A DNA stretch of 64,000 bases, taken from Gordonia jinhuaensis. Lineage in GTDB: Bacteria > Actinomycetota > Actinomycetes > Mycobacteriales > Mycobacteriaceae. Location of the stretch: contig NZ_BMGC01000003.1 in assembly GCF_014639795.1 (NCBI RefSeq), forward strand, positions 186,001-250,000. The letters are read 5' to 3'. Both the position numbers and the translations under genes were made by a program. Positions 51,390 to 60,274 of the stretch are shown piece after piece; the first letter of the stretch is position 1; each line of letters starts with the position of its first letter. The notes under the pieces are model-generated. The model saw nothing but the letters and a program-made list of their open reading frames with translations. It did no database searches and had not been told where the DNA came from.

Positions 51390-52964
51390 TCAGACGACGG
51401 GCGGTTCCGCGTGTGGGCGCGGTGTCGGATCGACTGTGCGTGGACCGGATTCGGGTGCGCGGTGGGCTCCCGGTGATGATTCCGTCGCAGGTTCGGGCGA
51501 GGGTTCGGCCTGTGTGACCACCCGCGGTGCGGCGACCATGAAGGCGATGAACATGCTGAACACCGCGGTGACCGGCGTCAGCGTGACCACCGGATAGTCG
51601 AGCTGAAGGGCTGTGATGGCGAAGGAGATGAAACCGGCACCGAGCAGCGCCACCTCGAATCGGCGGTGCCGAACCCGCCGGGCGGCGACGAGGATTCCGA
51701 CGATCAGTACCGCCGTGAACGCCAGACCGACGAACACACCGCCCCGGTAGGTCGACAGCAGCGGACTGTTGGCCACGAAGTTCGTCTGGTAGTTGACCTT
51801 CGCGTCGACGAATTCCGGTGATGCCCACGGGCGTCCGAACCACCAGTGGCCGGCCATCTGCGAGGGGTACTCGGCCAGCGCCGATCCACGGTCGGCGGAA
51901 CCCTTGTCCGACGATCCGAAGGAGGACAGCAGCCGTTCGGCGACGGTGGGGACCGACAGTGCGGCGGCCGCGCAGACCACCATGCCGATCACCAGGTTCG
52001 TCCGGGAGGCGGTGCGCATGCGATGGAACAACACCAGGATGATCGCGGCGACGACCGTCGCCGCGATCGCCGAGCGGCTGAGCGTGGCGAGCATCGCGAC
52101 CGCGATCACCACCGAGAAGACGACCCGGGTGGTTCCGCGGTACAGCGCCAGTGACAGACCCAGCCCGATGAACAAGAAGATGCCGCCGGCGTTCGGATCG
52201 ATGTAGGTGCCGCTGAGCCGGACCGCCTGCGTGCCGTCGGCGCCGAGGTAGTAGCGCAGATTGGTCCCGCCGCTGTCAGGTCCGGTCCCGTATCCCAGAA
52301 ACCACAGATGGTTGAGCAGGGTGCCCTGCTTGTCGAAGGCGAGCATGAACAGGCCGAACAGGGCGGCGGCGACGGTGCCGAGGGTGAACGCCCGGCCGAA
52401 CAGCAAGAGGTCACGTGAGGACAGCCGCAGCAGCAGGAAGACGAGCGAGGTGGCCACGGTCCAGGTGAGGAACAGCTTCACGTCGTGCTTGTTCTGTGCC
52501 GATACCAGGGTGGCCACGAATGAGGCGATCACGAGTGCGAGGACGGCGATTTCCATCGAGTGAATCCGCTTGTGGGTCACCGGGTGGGTGAGTACCGCCA
52601 CCCACGCGAGCAGTGTCAGCACGAAGCCGAACGACATACCCGCACCCGGGATCGAGGCATTGGCCAGACATGCCATCAGGAATCCCAGCAGCGCGTAGAT
52701 CCACCGCGGACTCAGGATCGCGACCGCCACAGCCGCGATCCCCAATGTCGCCATCACGCCCAGAAGTAGGCCGAATGTGCCGAAGTGCATCAGCGCGCAT
52801 GCCGCGGCGGCGAGAACGACGAGGACCGCCACCGCAACCTTGCCGGTGCGCTCACTCACCGTCGAACGCACGGCAGTGGGCGCGCTGTCTGCGGACCCGG
52901 CGGTGCTGTGTTGTGCGGCGGGCCGGGCGCGCCCGGCATTTCGTGAGCTGATCGCGCGACTCAT
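51390..52964 (-). CDS. O-antigen ligase/polymerase-like (Wzy) membrane protein
   Basis: The start at 52964 overlaps the upstream glycosyltransferase stop (ATGA) and gives 524 residues. After a disordered N-terminus of about 50 residues there are about eleven hydrophobic segments. A large extracytoplasmic loop (LLSSFGSSDKGSADRGSALA ... GHWWFGRPWASPEF) sits before the last helices, as in Wzy/WaaL proteins. LSGTYIDPNAGGIFLFIGLG is also typical. It probably polymerises or ligates repeat units on the outer side of the membrane. The last 45 residues are Pro/Glu-rich. Confidence 0.82.
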   Translation of the reverse strand: MSRAISSRNAGRARPAAQHSTAGSADSAPTAVRSTVSERTGKVAVAVLVVLAAAACALMHFGTFGLLLGVMATLGIAAVAVAILSPRWIYALLGFLMACLANASIPGAGMSFGFVLTLLAWVAVLTHPVTHKRIHSMEIAVLALVIASFVATLVSAQNKHDVKLFLTWTVATSLVFLLLRLSSRDLLLFGRAFTLGTVAAALFGLFMLAFDKQGTLLNHLWFLGYGTGPDSGGTNLRYYLGADGTQAVRLSGTYIDPNAGGIFLFIGLGLSLALYRGTTRVVFSVVIAVAMLATLSRSAIAATVVAAIILVLFHRMRTASRTNLVIGMVVCAAAALSVPTVAERLLSSFGSSDKGSADRGSALAEYPSQMAGHWWFGRPWASPEFVDAKVNYQTNFVANSPLLSTYRGGVFVGLAFTAVLIVGILVAARRVRHRRFEVALLGAGFISFAITALQLDYPVVTLTPVTAVFSMFIAFMVAAPRVVTQAEPSPEPATESSPGAHRAPESGPRTVDPTPRPHAEPPVV

Positions 52965-54061
52965 CGCAGGAACTCCTCGACCGATCGGTGGGGCACCTCG
53001 TCGAACCATCGCGACGAGTTCCGTTCGTAGAGCGCCCTGCCGTCAGCGGCGGCGCATTCCCGGTCGAGCAGGTACCGGCGGCAGCGATCCACGAATTCGT
53101 CGGTGTCGTCGAAGGTCTCGATGCTCAGGGCATCTCCCAGCGACCCGACGGCGTGGCTGGTGGCCACCACCGGCATCCCACGGCTGGCCATGTCGAGCAG
53201 TTTCACCCGCACCCCGCCGCCGGTGAGAACCGGGGCGGCCAGTGCGCGACAGGAGGCCACCATCTCGTCGAGGTCGGGCACGAAGCCGGCGACGGTCACT
53301 CCCGGGGGGATCGCGACCGGGGGTGCCGCCGGATCCGGTTGACCGATCACCAGCAGTTCGGCGTGGGGGATGTCGGCGGAGATCTGCGGCCACAGACTCA
53401 GCAGGCGTTCATACGCTTGCTGATTCGGTGGCCACTTGCGGTCGCCGACGAACAGCAGCCGCGGGCCCGTGGTGGCGATGTCGACCTGCTTGTTCGGCGG
53501 CAGGGTCAGGTCGAGGAAATGTGAACGCGCCACCCCGTGCGCGGCCAGATGTCGCGCCTCGCCCACCGAGTAGGAACCCACCGACCGCGCGGCCCGCGCG
53601 GTCCGGAGTTCGTCACGAGCGATCCGCGGTGCCTCGATCTGTCCGATCCGTCCGCGGGTGCGCCGCCAGACATCGACCTCGCTGACCGACGTGCTGATCG
53701 CCATCGATTCCGCCGGATCGTGTCGGCGTGAATGCAATAGCGGCTCGGCCATGTAGGCGTGTTCGACCACGAACCGGTCGCTGTCGAGGCGGTCGACAGC
53801 CTCGGTCACACCGTCGATCGAGAATCGGGTGTGTACGAGACTCCGATTGCCGAGAATGCTGCGCACCGCGAGATCACGCGCTCGCGGCGCGGGTTTGAAC
53901 ACGCGGATGTGTCCATCGGCGGTGGACTCCGGTTGCGCCGACAGGCAGACCACGTTCACGTCGTGGGATTCGCGGGCCAGTGCCGCGACCAGTTTCGGCA
54001 TCGTCACGTCGCCGCCGGCCTCATGCGAGGGATCCTTGGGGAGCACGAAGGTCACCTTCAT
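52961..54061 (-). CDS. Glycosyltransferase, GT-B fold (GT4-like)
   Basis: This 366-residue protein begins MKVTFVLPKDPSHEAGGDVT. It has the GT-B C-terminal half LLFVGDRKWPPNQQAYERLL, VTVAGFVPDLDEMVASCRAL and GGGVRVKLLDMASRGMPVVATSHAVG, the last being the donor-nucleotide site with conserved glycine and KLLDMAS. It would add a sugar to the lipid-linked repeat unit on the cytosolic face. It is coupled by 4-bp overlaps to both the Wzx-like gene before it and the Wzy-like gene after it. Confidence 0.88.
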   Translation of the reverse strand: MKVTFVLPKDPSHEAGGDVTMPKLVAALARESHDVNVVCLSAQPESTADGHIRVFKPAPRARDLAVRSILGNRSLVHTRFSIDGVTEAVDRLDSDRFVVEHAYMAEPLLHSRRHDPAESMAISTSVSEVDVWRRTRGRIGQIEAPRIARDELRTARAARSVGSYSVGEARHLAAHGVARSHFLDLTLPPNKQVDIATTGPRLLFVGDRKWPPNQQAYERLLSLWPQISADIPHAELLVIGQPDPAAPPVAIPPGVTVAGFVPDLDEMVASCRALAAPVLTGGGVRVKLLDMASRGMPVVATSHAVGSLGDALSIETFDDTDEFVDRCRRYLLDRECAAADGRALYERNSSRWFDEVPHRSVEEFLR

Positions 54062-55647
54062 CGGCGCATCACCCCTCCTTGTGTCGTCTGGGTGCGCGGT
54101 GTCGTCTGGCTGCGCGGTGTCGTGTGGATGCCCGGTGTTGTTTGGATCCCCGGTGTCGTCGGGATCCCCGGTGTCGTGTGGGAGTGCTCCCGGGACCGGG
54201 CCGTGGGTGTGGGGCCGTCGTCGGGGGCCGGTGCAGACTGCCCGCTGTCGTGACGGCCGGGTGCCGGATCACGTCTCCTCGTCACCCAGGTATCAGCGGC
54301 CGGGGGACGGCGAACCGCATGTCTGCCGGCGGTATCGGGCGCAGCGCTGGTATCGGTGGTAGCGCTGGTATCGGTGGTAGCAGTGGTGTCGATCGCGGCG
54401 GTGTCCACCAGCTCGTCTGCGGCCACGATGTCGGGTGTCGGCGCATCGATCACCGCCGCGGGGTGTGCGTCGGAATCATCCTGTGCGGCAGCAGGTGTGT
54501 GATAGATCTCGCGGTAGTAGACGACGAACATGATGGTGTCGCAGATGATGCAGCCGATGGCCGCGCCGTAGCCGCCGAGATACTTCACCAGCGGGAACAG
54601 CAGCGCCACCTGGAGGAGCGCGACGCCCACCGTCGTGCGCACCCGCAGCCAGTCCTTCTTCTGCAGGAACAACACCACCGCGAGCATCGAGTTGATCGAC
54701 CGCAGTGCGGTGAAACCCGCCATCAGGATGCACAGCCAGCCGATGTAGTCGTGGCCGCCCCACACCAGGATCGCGGCACCGATGGCCACCATCGCGCCGC
54801 CGGTCAGTGCACCCAACCGGACGACATGGCTCGCCGGCGGTGCGGTGGACACATGGCCACCCGAGGCGCGCAGCTTCTCCACGAACGTCGAGGCGTAGTT
54901 GGTGCCGATCATCGCGATCGCCAGGGCGCTGACCTGTGCCACCGAGTAGTAGCCGGCGATCTGGGCGCCCGAGACCCATCCGATCACGATCACCGCGCCT
55001 TGGGCGTAGATCGCACCCGCGCACGCTTCCGAGGAGAGCAGCAGCATCTCCTTGGGCCAGCCGGGCATCGCAGGTCGGTGACCGGGGATGAAGCGCAGAG
55101 AGGCCACCAGTATCACCAGATACGGCAGCATGTAGATCGCGGTGGTGGTCTTCAATGTCGGGTGGTGGCCGAACATCGGTGCGAGATAGAGGAATGCGAC
55201 GGCGAGAGTGATGCTGGAGATCTGCCGGATGGTGTCCCACCGGTTGATCTTGTCGGGTCGCCCGGCCCGCAGGTCCTTGCTCTTGAGCGCGTTGAACAAT
55301 TGCTCGCCGGCCGCGTTCATGATCGCCATGCCGACCACATAGTTGACCGAGAACACCGCGATGCCCACGCACATCGCCACCGTCGCATACGCGGTGCGGG
55401 TGCACAGCTCGCGCTTGTAACGCTCCTCGTCGATGCGGAACGAGCGCACGAAGAACGGGTTGTCGGCGGTCGCGTTGATGATCGCCGCACCCGCCGAGGC
55501 GATCGAATACTGTCCGTATGCGCCGAATCCGAGTGAGCCGATCAATGCGGCGGTCCACCCGAGTCCCACGACTCGGCCGCTGTAATTCCAGGCGGCGGCG
55601 ATCCCGGTACGGATCACGTTGGCGCTGGCGATGTTCGAGATCTTCAT
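54058..55647 (-). CDS. Wzx-like polysaccharide flippase with repetitive C-terminal tail
   Basis: The start at 55647 (MKISNIASANVIRTGI) gives 529 residues. About twelve hydrophobic segments lie in the first 400 residues (VVGLGWTAALIGSLGFGAYG; YSVAQVSALAIAMIGTNYAS; YIGWLCILMAGFTALRSINSMLAVVLF in part), the pattern of Wzx/MATE-type flippases. It would move the lipid-linked repeat unit across the membrane. The last 120 residues are hydrophilic and Thr/Asp/Pro-rich, with TTDTSA and TTPGI(P/Q/H) repeats. Such a tail is not needed for flipping and is unusual for the family. It overlaps the downstream glycosyltransferase start by ATGA. Confidence 0.83.
   Translation of the reverse strand: MKISNIASANVIRTGIAAAWNYSGRVVGLGWTAALIGSLGFGAYGQYSIASAGAAIINATADNPFFVRSFRIDEERYKRELCTRTAYATVAMCVGIAVFSVNYVVGMAIMNAAGEQLFNALKSKDLRAGRPDKINRWDTIRQISSITLAVAFLYLAPMFGHHPTLKTTTAIYMLPYLVILVASLRFIPGHRPAMPGWPKEMLLLSSEACAGAIYAQGAVIVIGWVSGAQIAGYYSVAQVSALAIAMIGTNYASTFVEKLRASGGHVSTAPPASHVVRLGALTGGAMVAIGAAILVWGGHDYIGWLCILMAGFTALRSINSMLAVVLFLQKKDWLRVRTTVGVALLQVALLFPLVKYLGGYGAAIGCIICDTIMFVVYYREIYHTPAAAQDDSDAHPAAVIDAPTPDIVAADELVDTAAIDTTATTDTSATTDTSAAPDTAGRHAVRRPPAADTWVTRRRDPAPGRHDSGQSAPAPDDGPTPTARSREHSHTTPGIPTTPGIQTTPGIHTTPRSQTTPRTQTTQGGVMRR
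54079..54177 (-). repeat. 18-bp tandem repeat encoding TTPGI-type hexapeptides
   Basis: Five consecutive 18-bp units, plus a partial sixth, encode TTPGIP, TTPGIQ, TTPGIH, TTPRSQ, TTPRTQ and TTQ at the very end of the flippase gene. The DNA units are similar enough to allow slippage. A related TTDTSA repeat lies near 54350-54390. Confidence 0.8.
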
Positions 55648-55681
55648 GAGAGCAGCGCTCGCACTGATGACTGCGCCGACG

Positions 55682-56785
55682 TCATGACAGCAGATCCGCC
55701 CATGCGTCGAGGAACGGCTCGACGGCCCGGTCGATCGAGCGGGCGGCGCGCAGAGTCGAGGCGGCATGCTCCAACGCGTCGAGTCTGGCCTCGTCATCGA
55801 TGACCGCGCGGATCTGCGCAGCGATCGCATGCGGTTCGGGACCGCTCGCCACGGCAACACCGTCGTCGACGAGTTCTGTCAGTGCGCCGTCGGGTACGCA
55901 CACCAGCGGCGTCGCGTAGGCGATGGCGCGCGAGGCCGCACCCGAGGCCGAGTACATGGTGCCGTAGGAATTGCTCTTCGAATACGGTGCGACGAGTGCG
56001 CGGATGGACGAGAAGAACTTCTCCTCGTCGGGACCGTTGACCTCTCCGAGCACGGTCACACCGGGCATCGGCGCGATCTGAGCGGTACCGCGGCCGGCGA
56101 CGACGATCTCCACATCGTCGTCGAGGTGTGCACGCAGTTCGCCGATGAGATCGAATCCCTTGCCCTTGTAGACGTGCCCGAACAGTCCGACTGCACGCGG
56201 ACGACCGCTCAGCGGGGTCACATCGGGGCGTTTGGGGATGTAGTGACGTGCCTCGTGGACCTGGGCTCGCGGATAGCGCCGAGCCATCTGCTCGGCGCCG
56301 ATCCCGGTGAGTGCGAACAGGGTCCGTCCGGCGGTGATTCGCGTCTGCAGGGCGTCGATGAGCGGACGTGACGGGTAATGCACCGCATGGTGAACCAGCA
56401 GGTGGCGGGAGAGCAGGGCGGTGCGAAACGGCCACCACACCGGCTGCGGGGCATCATGGGCGGTCGCCGTCACGACGATGTCCGCGCCGAGCGCCGATGC
56501 CCAGAAGGGAGCCACCGATCCACAGCTCATCTCGAAGTGCGCGATCACCGGTCCACGCCGTGCGCATGCTCGCACAAGGCGGCGCACGGCCCGCACGTCG
56601 CCGATGATGTCGGCCACCGACTCGCTTCCGGTGGAGGCGATCCGGTATTCGATCACCTCGCGAACATGCGGTCGGAGGGCGGCAGCGAAGTCGTCGGCGT
56701 AATCGCCGACGCCGCTGCGCCCGGTGGTCGGCGCGACATAGATCAGGCGCGCGTCGATCAGGCGAGCGTCAGAGAGTGCGGTCAT
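55682..56785 (-). CDS. Glycosyltransferase, paralogue 1 of a tandem pair
   Basis: This 367-residue GT-B protein has RLIYVAPTTGRSGVGDYADD at the N-terminus, TATAHDAPQPVWWPF in the middle, and RAVGLFGHVYKGKGFDLIGE, IVVAGRGTAQIAPMPGVTVL and SASGAASRAIAYATPLV in the C-terminal half. The adjacent upstream gene encodes a protein with the same motifs, so the two arose by duplication. They probably transfer successive sugars to the repeat unit. The N-terminus contains a direct repeat, DARLIDARLI, from a 15-bp duplication. It overlaps the upstream paralogue by four bases. Confidence 0.85.
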   Translation of the reverse strand: MTALSDARLIDARLIYVAPTTGRSGVGDYADDFAAALRPHVREVIEYRIASTGSESVADIIGDVRAVRRLVRACARRGPVIAHFEMSCGSVAPFWASALGADIVVTATAHDAPQPVWWPFRTALLSRHLLVHHAVHYPSRPLIDALQTRITAGRTLFALTGIGAEQMARRYPRAQVHEARHYIPKRPDVTPLSGRPRAVGLFGHVYKGKGFDLIGELRAHLDDDVEIVVAGRGTAQIAPMPGVTVLGEVNGPDEEKFFSSIRALVAPYSKSNSYGTMYSASGAASRAIAYATPLVCVPDGALTELVDDGVAVASGPEPHAIAAQIRAVIDDEARLDALEHAASTLRAARSIDRAVEPFLDAWADLLS

Positions 56786-57903
56786 GACGCCACGGTCCGC
56801 GTCGGGGCATCGCCGGAGCCGCCCAACAGTGTTCGCCAGGTGTTCACGAACGGCATGACCGCCCGCGCCGGCGTACGCTCCTCGCGCAGTCGGCGAACCT
56901 GCTCACCGAGCGCCACCTGTTGCGGTACGTCGCGCATCAGGGCGTTGACCGTGGTCGCGAGATCGTGAACCGACGCCGCTCCGAGCGCACCTCCCTCGGC
57001 GATGAGTTCGGCCTGCGCGGCGTCGTCGATGGTCACCACGGGAACGCCGTAGGCCAGCGCACGCGCGGCTGCTCCGCTCGCGGCCCAGACCTTTCCGTAG
57101 CGGAACACCTTGCTGTAGGGGACGAGCAGAGCGCGGATCGAGGCGAAGAACTTGTCCTCGTCGGTGCCGTTGACCTCGCCCAGGATGCTCACGCCGTCGA
57201 CCGCGTCGAGGTGTTCGGTGCCGCGGCCGGCGATCACCAGTCCCACGTCGGGGTCGAGTTCCTCGCGCAATCGGCCCAGGAGGTCAAAACCCTTGCCGTC
57301 GTAGACGTAGCCGAACATGCCCACAGCGGTGGGCCGGTCGGTGAGTGCACCCAGATCGGGGCGTTGGAGGATGAAATGCCGTGCGGTGACCACATCGCTG
57401 CCGGTGAGGAATTCCTCGGTCGGCCGACCCGCGACCCCGGTCAGGGTGAACACGGTGCGACCCCTCAGTGCCCGCCGCTGCACGCGGCGACTCACCGGCT
57501 GCAAGGGCACGTGCACACCGTGGAACAGCAGCGGGTGCCAGGCGACCGGCCCGATCTTGAACGGTGCCCAGACCGGTTGTGGCGCATCGTGGATCGTGGC
57601 GGTTGCCAGAACGCGTGCGGGAAGTGAGGCCATCGCCCAGAAGCTCGGGGTCGACTGGCCACCGAGCTCGACATGAGTGATCGCCGGCCCACGATCGGCG
57701 GTGCTGATCGCCAGATCGCGCACCTCGCGGATGACGCGTGCGATCTCACGCGGCGATGTCGCCTGATAGTCGGTCACCGGGTAGTGGATCACCTCGGTGA
57801 AGTGCGGAGCGACAGCAGAGGCGAATTCCTCTGCGTAGTCACCGATTCCGCCGCCTGAGGCGGGGGCTACGTACACCAGTCGAGCGTCCAGTGACGAGTT
57901 CAT
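56782..57903 (-). CDS. Glycosyltransferase, paralogue 2 of a tandem pair
   Basis: The ATG at 57903 has AGGAGGAG upstream and gives 373 residues. Shared motifs with the next gene include RLVYVAPASGGGIGDYAEEF, ATIHDAPQPVWAPF, AVGMFGYVYDGKGFDLLGRL, ILGEVNGTDEDKFFASIRAL and AASGAAARALAYGVPVV. The donor site sequence differs between the two copies (KVFRYGKVWAASGAAARA against KSNSYGTMYSASGAASRA), which suggests different sugar donors. This gene heads the minus-strand run that ends with the Wzy-like gene. Confidence 0.85.
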   Translation of the reverse strand: MNSSLDARLVYVAPASGGGIGDYAEEFASAVAPHFTEVIHYPVTDYQATSPREIARVIREVRDLAISTADRGPAITHVELGGQSTPSFWAMASLPARVLATATIHDAPQPVWAPFKIGPVAWHPLLFHGVHVPLQPVSRRVQRRALRGRTVFTLTGVAGRPTEEFLTGSDVVTARHFILQRPDLGALTDRPTAVGMFGYVYDGKGFDLLGRLREELDPDVGLVIAGRGTEHLDAVDGVSILGEVNGTDEDKFFASIRALLVPYSKVFRYGKVWAASGAAARALAYGVPVVTIDDAAQAELIAEGGALGAASVHDLATTVNALMRDVPQQVALGEQVRRLREERTPARAVMPFVNTWRTLLGGSGDAPTRTVAS

Positions 57904-58032
57904 GATCAGCTCCTCCTGGTTCACCGGTGTCGGGTGGGGTGACACGGCGGCCCGTGGCGAATCGTCGCACGACGTGCCGCCCGGGTGTCGTTGTGGCCTC
58001 GTCACGTCGTCGTGAAATCAGATGATGTGAGC

Positions 58033-58656
58033 TCAGGTGATGATCGGCCGATAGGTCGGGTGGTAGTCCAGCGACGACTCGCGCGTGCCGCGTTCCTTGG
58101 CGGGTACGCCCGCGGCGATGCGCATGTCGCCGACATCCTTGGTCACCAGCGAGCATGCACCGATGACCGCGCCATAACCGATGGTGACGCCCATGGTGAC
58201 GGTCACGCGTGAGGCCAGCCACGCATGGTGACCGATGTGCACCGGCGCGAGCTCGGCTGCGAAATCGGGCGAGTTGACCAGATGCCGGCCGGTGATGATC
58301 TGGCTGTCGCCGGCGATCACCACGTCGTCATCGATGGTCAGTCCGCCGCGTGCATCGAGCATCACGTCGGGCCCGATCGACACGTTGTCGCCGATCACCA
58401 GCGATTCCTGTCCGATGATGTTGGCACCCAGCATGATCGCGGTGTCGGTGCCGATGGTGGCCCCGCCGAATCGGAGAAATGCCTGGCGGAACATGTGGGA
58501 GGGCACATGGGTGACGAGCAGATTGAAAAAGCGCTCGACGAATTTCTGTCGACGCGTCTGTTCGTATGACGTGCGAATAACCGACGTCGTGGCCGGCGGC
58601 ACCGAATCAGCGGGATCCCCGTGCGCGCTTGACGGTGATGCGGTGGTCTGCGTCAT
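58033..58656 (-). CDS. Left-handed beta-helix acyltransferase, copy 1
   Basis: The start at 58656 gives 207 residues. Hexapeptide repeats are visible: GATIGTDTAIMLGANIIGQE, SLVIGDNVSIGPDVMLDARG and LTIDDDVVIAGDSQIITGRH. The catalytic-type His lies in PVHIGHHAWLASRVTVTMGV, with GACSLVTKDVGDMRIAAGVP at the end. This is the WcaF/LacA-type acetyltransferase layout. It probably O-acetylates the polysaccharide repeat unit. A paralogue lies at 61653-62327 on the other side of the Wzz-like and lipase genes. It is 129 bp upstream of the glycosyltransferase run. Confidence 0.88.
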   Translation of the reverse strand: MTQTTASPSSAHGDPADSVPPATTSVIRTSYEQTRRQKFVERFFNLLVTHVPSHMFRQAFLRFGGATIGTDTAIMLGANIIGQESLVIGDNVSIGPDVMLDARGGLTIDDDVVIAGDSQIITGRHLVNSPDFAAELAPVHIGHHAWLASRVTVTMGVTIGYGAVIGACSLVTKDVGDMRIAAGVPAKERGTRESSLDYHPTYRPIIT

Positions 58657-58942
58657 GCGAGCACAGTAACGTCGTCGCAACAGGTTCGCTCGTCTGGAGA
58701 CGGTTGTGTGTGACCGCCAACTCTTCACGATCGCGAAGCACGTTGGCGTGCGATGTATGGTTCGGTGCCTTTACGATGTTCGTGACGGGCAGCCATTGTG
58801 GTGGCGGCTCGGGTGTGCAGGGCGGAAGGTCAGCGCTGAAACTCCGTGGCGGATGCAATTCGAGACCGAAGTTTTCATCGAATTCATTTCTCGGATTCGT
58901 GTACGCAAAATAATTCTGTGTTCCGTGTGGGGAGTTGATCGA
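58657..58942. promoter_or_regulatory. AT-richer divergent promoter region of the polysaccharide locus
   Basis: This 286-bp region separates the minus-strand acyltransferase and plus-strand Wzz-like genes. Its right half is clearly richer in A and T than the window average (for example tacgcaaaataattctgtg near 58905). It should contain the promoters of both halves of the locus. GGGGAG lies eight bases upstream of the GTG at 58943. No clear operator is visible. Confidence 0.45.
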
Positions 58943-60274
58943 GTGGGGATCGGGGAATACGTGGCTGCCATCGGCCGCCGCTGGCTGGTCGTGGTGATCA
59001 CCGTGGTGATCGCACTCGCAGTGGCGGCCGGCGTGTCCGCCGCGACAACGCCCACGTACGAGGCGAAGTCAGACATCTTCCTCAGTGCATCCGGTGACGG
59101 CACCGCCAGTGACGCCTATCAGGGAAGCCTGTTCACCAAGGACCGCATCTCCACCTACGTCGACATCGCGACCGGTATCGACGTGGCCAAGGCCTCGATC
59201 GCGGAGCTGGGTCTGGCGATGACGCCGGAGAAACTGCAGTCCGAGATCAGTGCTGAGGCACCGAGTAACTCGGTGATGCTGTCGATCACCGCCAGCAACT
59301 CCGATGCGCGTACGGCCCGTGACATCTCCACCGAGGTCGCCAAGCAGACCGCCTCGGCGATCGAGAATCTCGAGGCCTCGAGCAAGGGTGCACAGGTGGC
59401 GCGGGCCGAGGTGGTGAACAACGCGACGATCCCCTCGAGCCCCTCGTCGCCCAACTGGGGACTGAATCTGCTGATCGCACTGGTGGTGGGCGTGGTGATC
59501 GGCATCGTCGCCGCGGTCGTGCGCGACAAGACCGATCACCGCATCCGCACTGTCGGCGATCTGGCCGGTGCCGGAGCGCCGGCCCCGGTGCTCGCGCGGA
59601 TTCCTCGCGCGAAGAAGGGGGAGGTGTTCGGAGTCGCGGGTGCAAGTGCGATCACCGAGGCGTTCCGTGAACTGCGCACCATGTTGTTCGCCCAGGCGCG
59701 TACCAACACCGGATCGGTGGTCACGCTCACCGGGACCTCTGCGGGCGCCGACGGGATCGGGTACGTGCGCAACCTCGCTGCTGCGATCGCCGAAACAGGC
59801 CGCAGCGTACTGGTTCTCGATGCCGGTCTGGGCTCGGCCGAATCCTCTGACACCCCGGCCGGAGTGAGTGAGGAGATGGGTGCCGGCGACAGCCGAGGCC
59901 TCACCGACGTCCTCGCCGGCGGTGTATCCGTCGATGACGTGCTCGCCGAGACGTCGGTCGACAACGTGAGCCTGCTTCCGCGTGGCACCGGATCACGGGT
60001 CACCGCCGGAGCTCTCGGTTCGTCGGCGTTCGTCGACGTCCTCAAGCAGCTGCGCGGGCAGTTCTCCTATGTCCTGGTCGCCACGCCGGCGCTTGCGCGG
60101 TCCACTGATGGCGTGGTGGTCGCGCCGGCCACCGACGGTGTTCTGTTCACCGTCGAGCAGGGCGGCGCCACTCGTGAGGAGGTCGCCGAGGCCGTGGTGA
60201 CCTTCGACCAGAGTGGTTCGGGCATCGTCGGCACAGTGCTCGCCGACGCACACCGTGCGACATCGGGGCTGTGA
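58943..60274 (+). CDS. Wzz-like chain-length protein fused to a degenerate tyrosine-kinase domain
   Basis: From the GTG at 58943 this is 443 residues. A short N-terminus, a first transmembrane helix (about 13-35), a Wzz-type extracytoplasmic domain and a second helix (about 173-195) form the co-polymerase part. A cytosolic domain follows with the outline of a bacterial tyrosine kinase (ITEAFRELRTMLFAQARTN), but its nucleotide site is destroyed. Walker A reads GTSAGADGIG at 264-273 instead of a GKT/S loop. Walker A' is VLVLDAGLG at 289-297, and the Walker B Asp is replaced by A380. No tyrosine cluster ends the protein. It probably controls chain length without kinase activity. Confidence 0.85.
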   Translation: MGIGEYVAAIGRRWLVVVITVVIALAVAAGVSAATTPTYEAKSDIFLSASGDGTASDAYQGSLFTKDRISTYVDIATGIDVAKASIAELGLAMTPEKLQSEISAEAPSNSVMLSITASNSDARTARDISTEVAKQTASAIENLEASSKGAQVARAEVVNNATIPSSPSSPNWGLNLLIALVVGVVIGIVAAVVRDKTDHRIRTVGDLAGAGAPAPVLARIPRAKKGEVFGVAGASAITEAFRELRTMLFAQARTNTGSVVTLTGTSAGADGIGYVRNLAAAIAETGRSVLVLDAGLGSAESSDTPAGVSEEMGAGDSRGLTDVLAGGVSVDDVLAETSVDNVSLLPRGTGSRVTAGALGSSAFVDVLKQLRGQFSYVLVATPALARSTDGVVVAPATDGVLFTVEQGGATREEVAEAVVTFDQSGSGIVGTVLADAHRATSGL

